Source: an uncultured Campylobacter sp.
GTDB taxonomy: Bacteria; Campylobacterota; Campylobacteria; Campylobacterales; Campylobacteraceae
Length of the DNA stretch: 61,902 nucleotides
NCBI RefSeq assembly: GCF_937973075.1
Contig: NZ_CALBWL010000040.1
Span: 1-61,902 of the forward strand
Reading direction: 5' to 3'
Of this stretch, positions 7,864 through 14,793 are shown one piece after another. How positions within the stretch are numbered: position 1 is the first letter of the stretch; the number at the start of each line of letters is the position of its first letter. Both the position numbers and the translations under genes were made by a program. Under the pieces are notes generated by a model, which made no database searches, was not told where the DNA came from, and worked only from the letters and a program-made list of their open reading frames with translations.

Positions 7864-9402
7864 TTAGTGCAAAAAGTGGCGCACCCCCGTAAAATACATC
7901 GCCATACCAAACTCGTCGGCGCTTGCGATCACCTCATCGTCGCGGATGCTGCCGCCTGGCTGCACTACCGCCGCGACGCCCGCGGCATGGGCGATCTCGA
8001 TGCTGTCTTTAAACGGGAAAAACGCCTCGCTGGCAAGCGCGCAGCCGCGCAGATCGACGCCCACGTCGCGAGCCTTCGCCACTGCCGCGCGTGCGGCGTC
8101 CACGCGGCTCGTCATACCCATGCCGATCGCGACCATCGCGCGATTTTTGACGTAAACCACGCAGTTGCTCTTCGTAAGTGCGGCGATCTGCCACGCAATT
8201 TTTAGGTCATCAAGCTCGCTCTCGCTAGCCGCGCGCTTGGTGACGCAGCGGGCGTTTGCGACCTCGTCCGCGCCAACGTAGTCGCGCTGCTGATATACGA
8301 AGCCGCCGTCAATGAATTTAAAATCATACTTGTCGTTTTCGCGAATTAAAAACTCTCCGCCCTGCTCGAAAATTTTGATGCGCTTTTTCTTTTCAAATAC
8401 CGCAAGCGCCGCGGGCGTAACGCGAGCAGCTAGGATAACTTCGACAAAAATTTCATTGATTTTATGCGCTAGCTCCTCGTCCAAAACGCCGTTTATCGCC
8501 ACGACGCCGCCGTATGCGCTTACGGGGTCGCATTTTAGCGCCTCTACGTAGCTTTCAAGCAGGCTTCCCTTCACGGCAAAGCCACATGGATTGGCGTGCT
8601 TGCAGATCGCTACCGCAGGCGCCTCCCCAAAGCTGCTAGCGAGCATCAGCGCGCCGTGCATATCGGTCATATTATTAAAGCTCGCCTCGCCCTTTAGGCT
8701 TTTAAAATGGTTGCTAAAAAAGTCTTCGAACTCGTACAGTGCGCCCTTTTGGTGCGGATTTTCGCCGTAGCGAGTATCAAAAACCTTGCTGCCCGTGATA
8801 AATTTTTTCGCGCCGAAGCCGCCGTTAAAGCGCTCGTTCATATAGTTTGCGATCATCGCGTCGTAAGCTGCGGTGTGTTCGTAAGCTTTTATCATTAAAT
8901 TTTGCCTAAATTTCAGCTTCTCGCTCTCGTCCGCGCTGCTTAAATTTTGCAAAACCGCGTCGTAATCAAGCGGGCTAGTAACGACATAGACGCTAGCAAA
9001 ATTCTTAGCCGCGCTTCGAACCATCGCGGGGCCGCCGATGTCGATGTTTTCGATGATCTGGGAAAAATCGTCGGTGCGGGCTACGGTCGCTTTAAAAGGA
9101 TATAAATTTACGCACACGAGATCGATGCCGCCGATGTCGTGTTGCTCGGCTTGGCTTACGTGATTTGCGTCGTTTCTCTTATATAAAATTCCGCCGTGGA
9201 TCTTTGGATGCAGGGTCTTAACCCGCCCCTCAAACATCTCGGGCGAGCCCGAGTACTCGCTAACCTCGAGCACCGCGACGCCATTTTCGCGCAAAAGCTT
9301 AAACGTGCCGCCCGTACTTAAAATTTCAAATCCGAGCTGCTCAAGCCCTTTGGCAAACTCTACGACGCCCTCTTTATCGCTGACGCTGATTAACGCTCTC
9401 AT
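7864..9402 (-). CDS. purH: Bifunctional AICAR formyltransferase / IMP cyclohydrolase
   Basis: Catalyses the last two steps of de novo purine synthesis, AICAR to FAICAR to IMP, in the cytoplasm. At 512 residues it has the usual length. The N-terminal IMP cyclohydrolase (MGS-like) domain shows ALISVSDKEG, STGGT and GRVKTLHPKIHGGIL. The C-terminal transformylase domain shows the KHANPCG motif, the SNCVVYVK segment and the ending FTGVRHFLH. AAAAGGAG precedes the ATG. It is the last gene of a minus-strand run that starts with purL, and follows lipoprotein D after only 16 bases, so it probably shares that transcript. The sequence looks fully intact. Confidence 0.98.
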   Translation of the reverse strand: MRALISVSDKEGVVEFAKGLEQLGFEILSTGGTFKLLRENGVAVLEVSEYSGSPEMFEGRVKTLHPKIHGGILYKRNDANHVSQAEQHDIGGIDLVCVNLYPFKATVARTDDFSQIIENIDIGGPAMVRSAAKNFASVYVVTSPLDYDAVLQNLSSADESEKLKFRQNLMIKAYEHTAAYDAMIANYMNERFNGGFGAKKFITGSKVFDTRYGENPHQKGALYEFEDFFSNHFKSLKGEASFNNMTDMHGALMLASSFGEAPAVAICKHANPCGFAVKGSLLESYVEALKCDPVSAYGGVVAINGVLDEELAHKINEIFVEVILAARVTPAALAVFEKKKRIKIFEQGGEFLIRENDKYDFKFIDGGFVYQQRDYVGADEVANARCVTKRAASESELDDLKIAWQIAALTKSNCVVYVKNRAMVAIGMGMTSRVDAARAAVAKARDVGVDLRGCALASEAFFPFKDSIEIAHAAGVAAVVQPGGSIRDDEVIASADEFGMAMYFTGVRHFLH

Positions 9403-9418
9403 CTTTTCTCCTTTTAAT

Positions 9419-10009
9419 TTATTCGCATAGTTTTTTAAAAATCAGCTCGCGCATGTCGTTTGCGTTAAGCTGAAAATACAAAATCGCCTCGCGGCGAGCC
9501 TTTTGATACTCGCGCCTCATCTTTTCATCCGCCGCGCCGAGCTTTGCGTCTTTAAATTTCGCCATGCGCGCCGAACTCAGCTCTTTTAGCCTCTCGCCGC
9601 CCGCAGAGATACCGCCGCTATAATTAAACCACTCTTTGCTTTGAAAAATATTAAATAAAATTTGAAAATCTACGAAATTTCCCTTATTGTACTCGGCGCA
9701 GACCCCGTTTTTGTGGCTTACAGCGTAGATCGCGCCGTATCTGCGCTCGAAAAAATATAGTTTTATGAGCTTTGCATTTTTGTCTAAATTTGCGCCGCTA
9801 CCGCCTAAAATCGCAAGCTTCGCATCGCCTCGCGTTTCGTAAGGGCCTAAAATCGCGCCGTTTTCGTAGAGATTTTCGCCGTAAAAAGCGTATTTCGTAT
9901 CCCCAAGCTCGCTTGAAAGAACGTAGGTTTTATCGGTTTCGGGCGAGTTTTTGCTCGCGCAGCCGAGCAGCGACAGAGCCAAAAACAGAGACGAGATAAA
10001 AAATTTCAT
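9419..10009 (-). CDS. Three-cysteine lipoprotein D (paralogue family)
   Basis: A 196-residue lipoprotein with signal peptide and lipobox SLLGC at the cleavage site. It is one of four paralogues in this operon. Shared features are a Y-x5-LYENGAILGPYE-like N-terminal motif, the central KNGVCAEYNKGNFVDF motif and a cysteine at the very C-terminus (KKLCE). The only cysteines are the lipidation cysteine, the one in GVC and the C-terminal one, which suggests a disulfide in the exported domain. The second half is charged and probably helical. No known domain is recognised. It lies 16 bases upstream of purH and is separated from the next paralogue upstream by about 400 bases of repeat-rich gap. Confidence 0.8.
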   Translation of the reverse strand: MKFFISSLFLALSLLGCASKNSPETDKTYVLSSELGDTKYAFYGENLYENGAILGPYETRGDAKLAILGGSGANLDKNAKLIKLYFFERRYGAIYAVSHKNGVCAEYNKGNFVDFQILFNIFQSKEWFNYSGGISAGGERLKELSSARMAKFKDAKLGAADEKMRREYQKARREAILYFQLNANDMRELIFKKLCE

Positions 10010-10404
10010 CGCAAAAACCCTTTAAATTCTAAAATTTTGCCAAATTTATGAAGCGGAAATCGGCAAAGCGAAATTTATTAAATTTACCACATTTACCGCG
10101 CGCAAATTTTAATTTTGCTTCTCAAATGCCGCCGCTTTGCTTGCACGGACACAAATTTTAAAATTCTGCGCCGCTTGCAGAGGCTAAATTTAAAAGCCAC
10201 GACGCAAAACGTAAATTTAAACCGCAGCGCAAATTTAGCCGCAAGGAGCTGTGCGAATCGGCTAAATTTAAAATTTCGCACAGGAACAGCCAACGTTTTA
10301 CCATTTTCAAGAAGTGCGAATCGGCTAAATTTAAAATTTCGCAGCGCAGCTTTTATCGCTAAGCCGGGTTGCACTTGCTTTTGCCGCTTTTTAAAATTTT
10401 AAAT
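10010..10404. other. Gene-free gap rich in AAATTT words
   Basis: No supported gene between two lipoprotein genes. Overlapping open frames on both strands here translate to repeats such as NRLNLKFR and are products of the AAATTTAAAATTT repeats. An exact 30-base direct repeat is listed separately. Confidence 0.65.
10251..10343. repeat. Exact 30-base direct repeat pair
   Basis: The 30-mer beginning GTGCGAATCGGCTAAATTTA and ending TTCGCA occurs without change at 10251-10280 and 10314-10343, 63 bases apart. It contains the window-wide AAATTTAAAATTT core with GC-rich flanks. The internal TGCGAA...TTCGCA ends are complementary, so each copy can fold as a hairpin. Confidence 0.85.
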
Positions 10405-11010
10405 TTATTTGCACATCCTATTTTCCAGCTCATCCATAAGCGCAGCCACGTCATCGCCCACGAGCTCCATTAGCGCCGTTTGTCGCTGCTTCTCGCTCAT
10501 ATTTTTTGCAAGCGCGGGGCTTAGATATTCATATTTTTCATCGCTGCTTAGTGTGCGCGAGTTCGAAATATAGACCTTGGCGCTATAGGAGCTGACGAAC
10601 GCCGCGCCGTCGTAAACGCTTCGATAAATCGTAATATCCACCAAATAGCCCGATCTGTAAGCCTCGCAAATGCCGCCCTCGTGGTAAAGCTTCACCACCT
10701 TCACGCCGCTTCTTGGATCGAAAAGATATTTGTTGTAGCTCTTTAAATTTTTACTTTTAACCGCGCTATCGTCGGTATAGACGTAGGAGCCGCCCTGCCC
10801 GTCGGTCGCGACGCCGAACTCCGCCTCGCCTATCTTTTCATATTTTCCCAGCAGCTTGCCATTTTCATACACCTGATCCGCGCGCACCTCATAGACCTTC
10901 GTTTGGTTGCCGTCGAAAATTTTCAAAGCGTCGCCGCTCCCGGCCTTTGAAGGCGTAGCGAAGCAGCCCACAAGCAAAAACCCAGAAAAGATTAAAATCA
11001 AATTTTTCAT
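10405..11010 (-). CDS. Three-cysteine lipoprotein C (paralogue family)
   Basis: A 201-residue lipoprotein; the signal peptide ends in the lipobox FLLVGC. It belongs to the same family as the genes at 9419, 12428 and 13066: QVYENGKLLGKYEKIG near the N-terminus, HEGGICEAYRSGYLVD in the middle, and a C-terminal ENRMCK. Exactly three cysteines are present, with the same placement as in the paralogues. A serine/tyrosine-rich segment follows the GIC motif (SSYSAKVYISNSRTLSSDE), closest to the one in lipoprotein B. It sits between two gene-free AAATTT-rich gaps downstream of the SDH-type protease gene. Function unknown; location probably the periplasmic face of a membrane. Confidence 0.8.
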   Translation of the reverse strand: MKNLILIFSGFLLVGCFATPSKAGSGDALKIFDGNQTKVYEVRADQVYENGKLLGKYEKIGEAEFGVATDGQGGSYVYTDDSAVKSKNLKSYNKYLFDPRSGVKVVKLYHEGGICEAYRSGYLVDITIYRSVYDGAAFVSSYSAKVYISNSRTLSSDEKYEYLSPALAKNMSEKQRQTALMELVGDDVAALMDELENRMCK

Positions 11011-11369
11011 TTTTCCCCTTTTAAAATTTTAAGGCGCGCGGCACTTCACGCACGCCGCAAAATCGGTAAAATTTAAAGCGCATCAAGCGAGCCGTAATCT
11101 AAACGCACAAGCGCGATAAATTTAAATTATGCGCGGTAAATTCCGCATCGTACGCCGCAAATTTAAAGGCGCCGAGCTAAATTTAAAGCCGCGGACATGC
11201 CGCCGAATCGATTAAATTTAAAACTGCGCCGTTTGATAAACAAGCGCGTCGCGTTCGCAGAAAACCGCTCGCGCCGCCTGTTTAAATTTATGCGCTCGTT
11301 TAAATTTTACGCGCCGCTTTAAATTTTACAAGCCGCAAATTTAAAGCGGCACGAGACCCAAAAACCGCA
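11011..11369. other. Gene-free gap rich in AAATTT words
   Basis: About 360 bases between lipoprotein C and the SDH-type protease gene with no supported gene. AAATTTAAA-type words alternate with GCGCCGC-type spacers, as in the other gaps. No terminator or promoter stands out. Confidence 0.6.
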
Positions 11370-12401
11370 CTAAATATAATAGATGCTGTTTTTGATATTT
11401 TTGCCGTCGAGTTCGTTTTTGCGCCACGAGCTCTCGTCGTTTAGCACGATCCAGCGCTTCTCCTCCTCGCGGTAAAACCAATCCTTGTCGATCTGATAGT
11501 AGATCTGACATCCCAAAATTTCGATGATATTGGCGATGTTGTTGTCGTGGTAGTTGTTCTCGTCGAAGTCGGTGAAGGTGCGCTGCCCCATCTCGGCGTA
11601 GAGCTCGTTTAAAATTTGAAGCATCTCGCTTAGGCGCGTATCCATCTTCTCGACCTGAAGCCCAAGCTCGTTAGCCTCTCTGAATAAGATCGGATAGTCG
11701 TGCGACGGATAGCCGCTGTTTAGCTTGTCGCTGATAAAGGCGATCTTTTGCTCATCTTCGAAGTGGTAGCGCAGAATTTCGCGGCAAATTTTAAGCGACA
11801 GGCTGCTTGCGCGATCGACGGCGCCGAAAACGAGCGGATGGATATATTTGTAAAGCTCCTTGTACGGGTTCTCGTCGTTCGGGCGCTCGTTATTTTTCCA
11901 AAGCTTCACCACGCGGCTTAGCTCGTCCATCGAGACGTTGGCTTGATCGTTTGTGTTTGTAACTGGCGAAAGCTCGTGGCGCAGCGAGGTATCGACCGAC
12001 GTTAGGTATCCTAACGGCCCCATTAAAATTTTATTTGCCCCAAGCGCCATCATCGTAGCCGCCGAAGCGCAGTTTGCAGGCACTAGCGCGATCAGCTCGT
12101 CGCAGTGATTACGCAGGATCGAGACGATCTTAAGCGATGCTATGCCGCTGCCGCCGTCAGATTTGATGTAAAGGTAAAGCTTTTCGAAATGCTTGCCCTT
12201 TAGGTGGTCGTTGATACTGATTGCGTCGTTGCCGCAGACGCTGCCCGCGCCCGAATTGAAGTAGGTAAGCAGTGGCGCGCCCAGATATTTCTCGATATTG
12301 GTGATCACCTCTTGCGTTTGCTTCATCAAGATCGGCGGTTGCTTCGCCGCCTTTTTGGCGCCCTGCTTCTGCGGCTCTTCGTCTTTGGATAAAAATCCCA
12401 T
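11370..12401 (-). CDS. SDH-type Clp-fold serine protease
   Basis: A 343-residue protein of the SDH (serine dehydrogenase proteinase) family, which has the ClpP/crotonase fold. The fold signature is KLYLYIKSDGGSGIASL (residues about 74-90), followed by the likely nucleophile Ser113 in ANCASAATMMALGANKILMGP and an Asp at TSVD (137) where family members have a conserved aspartate. There is no signal peptide or membrane helix, so it should act in the cytoplasm. The N-terminal 25 residues are lysine-rich and disordered-looking. The substrate is unknown. It is embedded in a set of four exported lipoproteins within the purL-purH operon. The family call is good; a functional link with the lipoproteins rests only on position. 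Confidence 0.82.
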   Translation of the reverse strand: MGFLSKDEEPQKQGAKKAAKQPPILMKQTQEVITNIEKYLGAPLLTYFNSGAGSVCGNDAISINDHLKGKHFEKLYLYIKSDGGSGIASLKIVSILRNHCDELIALVPANCASAATMMALGANKILMGPLGYLTSVDTSLRHELSPVTNTNDQANVSMDELSRVVKLWKNNERPNDENPYKELYKYIHPLVFGAVDRASSLSLKICREILRYHFEDEQKIAFISDKLNSGYPSHDYPILFREANELGLQVEKMDTRLSEMLQILNELYAEMGQRTFTDFDENNYHDNNIANIIEILGCQIYYQIDKDWFYREEEKRWIVLNDESSWRKNELDGKNIKNSIYYI

Positions 12402-12427
12402 GGTTTTCCTTTCGTGTTGGTTTGGTT

Positions 12428-13051
12428 TTAAAATTTTAACTTACAAATATCGCGCAATCTATCTTGGTGCCACTCGATGCTCTCTTTAACCGTATTGCCT
12501 AGAGCCGTATGCGGGCTTTGCAAAAACGCCCTACTATTTTTTAGACTTGAGCTCACGTATTCATAGCGTGAGATCACGTTTGCGCTGGAGCTTTGCGACA
12601 CCGAAGCCGAAAACGAGTATGAATAAAGCGGCGCGGAGGAAGCGTAGCCGCTAAAGTGCTCTGTCAGGTTTACGAATTTGCCCTCCGCAAATGCCTTGCA
12701 AATGCCGCCGCTTGCGGAATACTCGGCGATTCGTAGCTCTTTATTGGGCGTAAAAACGTAGATCGTAAATTTATTTAGAGCTCTTTGCAAAATTTGATCC
12801 TTAGCTGTGCCGACTCCTCTTTCGTCCGTAAATAGATAGAGATTGGAGCCCTCCTCTTCATATCTTCCTAAGATTGCGTCATCTTTTAAAAGCACGCCGC
12901 CTGAAATTTTATACTCGGTGACGGTCTGCCCGTCGTAGCTCATCATCACGGAATTTTCCGGATGCAGCTCGGCTTGTGAATACTTTACCTTCATACAACC
13001 CGCAAGCAGCGCGACCGCCGCAAGCAGCGCTAAAATTTTAATTTTATCCAT
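12428..13051 (-). CDS. Three-cysteine lipoprotein B (paralogue family)
   Basis: A 207-residue lipoprotein. The start ATG at 13051 is preceded by GGGGGAG; an in-frame TTG eight codons earlier lies across the end of the upstream gene and would spoil the signal peptide. The lipobox is LLAGC. Family motifs are more diverged at the N-terminus (LLKDDAILGRYEEEG) but SGGICKAFAEGKFVNL and the near-terminal DICKLKF are kept, with only three cysteines in all. A serine-rich patch (YSFSASVSQSSSANV) follows the GIC motif, as in lipoprotein C. It lies 14 bases after lipoprotein A and 26 bases before the protease gene. Function unknown. Confidence 0.8.
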   Translation of the reverse strand: MDKIKILALLAAVALLAGCMKVKYSQAELHPENSVMMSYDGQTVTEYKISGGVLLKDDAILGRYEEEGSNLYLFTDERGVGTAKDQILQRALNKFTIYVFTPNKELRIAEYSASGGICKAFAEGKFVNLTEHFSGYASSAPLYSYSFSASVSQSSSANVISRYEYVSSSLKNSRAFLQSPHTALGNTVKESIEWHQDRLRDICKLKF

Positions 13052-13065
13052 AGCTCCCCCGAAGT

Positions 13066-13677
13066 TTATCTGCAAAAATCGTCTAAGATCATGGTTTTAA
13101 GACCGTCGATCGTCTTTTTGAAAAATCCAGCCACAGCCAACTCCTCCGCGATATATTTCGTATCTTTGCGATCGATCGCTTTTTCAAAATTCATATTTTT
13201 ATATGCACTCAACGTTTTTGAACTCATATTTTGCACCGAGCTCTCGCTTTTTGAAATTTTGCCGTCCGCATAAAGCCAATCGCCGTCTTTGAACATATTT
13301 GAAGTATAGTCGAAATTTACATATCTGCCTGCGTTATAGACGCTGCAAATCCCATCTTTGTGCCAAATGCTAAATACCATAGCCCTTTCATCATTAAAAA
13401 GATAAAATTTCATCCGCTTAGCATTCAGCGCGGACTTGTAATTATTGCCGTAAGACTTGCCCGCCTCGTCGAGCACAAGCATCCTAAACTCGCCTCTATC
13501 CATAGAATAGGAGCCTAAATTTCTGCCGTTTTCGTACAGATCCTCGCCCGCAAATTTATAGATCACGGTTTTGTTGCCGTCGTAAAATTTAAACTCCTTA
13601 TCGCTCTTAGCCGGACGCAATATCGCGCATCCTCCAAGCAGTGCCGCCAAAACGGCAAAAATTATAAAATTTTTCAT
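13066..13677 (-). CDS. Three-cysteine lipoprotein A (paralogue family)
   Basis: A 203-residue lipoprotein, the first of four paralogues in transcription order. The lipobox is LLGGC. It shows DLYENGRNLGSYS, then HKDGICSVYNAGRYVNFD, and ends DDFCR, so the three-cysteine pattern of the family is complete. The region between the motifs (FYLFNDERAMVFSIWHKDG) aligns by eye with lipoprotein D (LYFFERRYGAIYAVSHKNG), suggesting that A and D are the closest pair and B and C the other. It follows the DjlA-like gene after about 110 bases. Function unknown; tethering to a membrane is inferred from the lipobox. Confidence 0.8.
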   Translation of the reverse strand: MKNFIIFAVLAALLGGCAILRPAKSDKEFKFYDGNKTVIYKFAGEDLYENGRNLGSYSMDRGEFRMLVLDEAGKSYGNNYKSALNAKRMKFYLFNDERAMVFSIWHKDGICSVYNAGRYVNFDYTSNMFKDGDWLYADGKISKSESSVQNMSSKTLSAYKNMNFEKAIDRKDTKYIAEELAVAGFFKKTIDGLKTMILDDFCR

Positions 13678-13785
13678 TTATTGCTCCTTAAATTCTAATC
13701 TTTCGCCGCACCTTGCCGCCGTCTCGCCATCCTATTTTAAAATTTCAAGACGCTCTGCGCCCTCAAATTTTAAAATTTGCTCGCC

Positions 13786-14790
13786 CTACTTCTCGCCGAA
13801 GCGCTCTTTTAAAATTTTATACGCCTCGTTGATCTCCTGAAGCTTCTTCGTGCCCTCCTGGATGATCTCCTCGTCCGCGCCCTTGCCCATCAGGATGTCG
13901 GGATGGTATTTTTTCACGAGTTCGCGATATTTTTTCTTGATCTCGTTAAACGTAGCATCCTTGGAGAGCCCCAAAATTTCATACGGATCTCTTTTGCTTT
14001 TGGCGGAGCCTTGCGAGCCGCCCGAATAGCCGCCGCCCGAACCGGAATACCCGCCGTATGAACCGCTAGAATATCCACCGCCGTAACCGCTCGAACTTTG
14101 CGAGCCTCCGTAGCCCGAACCCGCCGTGCCGCCATATCCGTAGCCGGTGCCGCCGCCGTAACTATTGCTTCCGTAGCCGCCCGTGCTTCTGCCGCCGTAT
14201 TTGTCCCAATACCCACCGCTTCTTGTGCTATAGCCGTCGTATTCGTCGTAAGCGGAGCTGCTTTGCGCGCCGCCATTTTCGTAATATGTGCCGTAAAAGC
14301 TGCGCTCAAAGGTCGCGAAAATCTGGCTTTGGATATGCTCCGCAATGCCCAACCCGTCGCAGATCTGCGAGATCGTGCGCCGCTCTGCCGCGCTAAAACC
14401 GCGATCGACGTAGGCTAGATTTAAAAAGAAATAGATTAGCCCCGTTTTGCGGCTCGGGCTCGGGCGATAGGTTTGGTTATATTTTTCGGCGAGCTCGCGC
14501 ACGTTTGCGAGGTTTTCTTTCTCGAGCTTATAAACGAGCTTCAGCGCCTCGCGTTCGCGTTCGCCGGCGCCCATTTGGCGCACCAAATCGTCTAAAATTT
14601 CGCTTATCATCGCGGCTTCGGCCTCGCTTACGTGCCCGTCGCTTTTGGCGACCTTGGCCAGAAGCGCTACCAAAATTTTAGCCTCTGCTAGCTGCATTTT
14701 CACCTTGCCGCGATAGCCCGAGTTGCCGAGAGCCCCGCCGATCTGCGCGAAAATATACAGCGCGATTAAAAGAAATATGAGGCTAAGCAC
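13786..14790 (-). CDS. DjlA-like membrane co-chaperone with Gly/Ser/Tyr-rich linker
   Basis: A 334-residue protein with DjlA-like layout. An N-terminal membrane helix (residues 3-20) is followed by a TerB-like helical domain (about 30-165), then a low-complexity linker of Gly, Ser and Tyr (about 178-262, many YGG/SGGYS units), then a J domain (268-334) with the HPD triad at 296-298. The J domain should stimulate DnaK-type Hsp70; the membrane helix places it at the inner membrane facing the cytoplasm. The start is a GTG at 14790, three bases after the purL stop, so it is translationally close to purL. Position next to purL is shared, from memory, with C. jejuni. The linker is unusually long and prion-like. 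Confidence 0.88.
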   Translation of the reverse strand: MLSLIFLLIALYIFAQIGGALGNSGYRGKVKMQLAEAKILVALLAKVAKSDGHVSEAEAAMISEILDDLVRQMGAGEREREALKLVYKLEKENLANVRELAEKYNQTYRPSPSRKTGLIYFFLNLAYVDRGFSAAERRTISQICDGLGIAEHIQSQIFATFERSFYGTYYENGGAQSSSAYDEYDGYSTRSGGYWDKYGGRSTGGYGSNSYGGGTGYGYGGTAGSGYGGSQSSSGYGGGYSSGSYGGYSGSGGGYSGGSQGSAKSKRDPYEILGLSKDATFNEIKKKYRELVKKYHPDILMGKGADEEIIQEGTKKLQEINEAYKILKERFGEK

Positions 14791-14793
14791 GCG

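Noticed and set aside
7542..7910. Minus-strand 122-residue open frame overlapping the end of purH
   Set aside because: Overlaps purH in another frame and runs into repeat DNA; composition is not protein-like.
10251..10343. Possible CRISPR repeats
   Set aside because: Only two copies of the 30-mer, hairpin-rich with the window-wide AAATTT core, and no cas gene nearby.
10093..10402. Two overlapping open frames on opposite strands between lipoproteins C and D
   Set aside because: Both are translations of the AAATTTAAAATTT repeats (NRLNLKFR, RNFKFSRF units), so they are by-products of the repeat.
12428..13075. TTG start for lipoprotein B eight codons upstream
   Set aside because: It overlaps the end of lipoprotein A, lacks a ribosome site, and would place hydrophilic residues before the signal peptide; the ATG at 13051 has GGGGGAG.
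14098..14418. Alanine/valine-rich plus-strand frame opposite the DjlA-like linker
   Set aside because: Antisense product of the Gly/Ser/Tyr codon repeats; no ribosome site.
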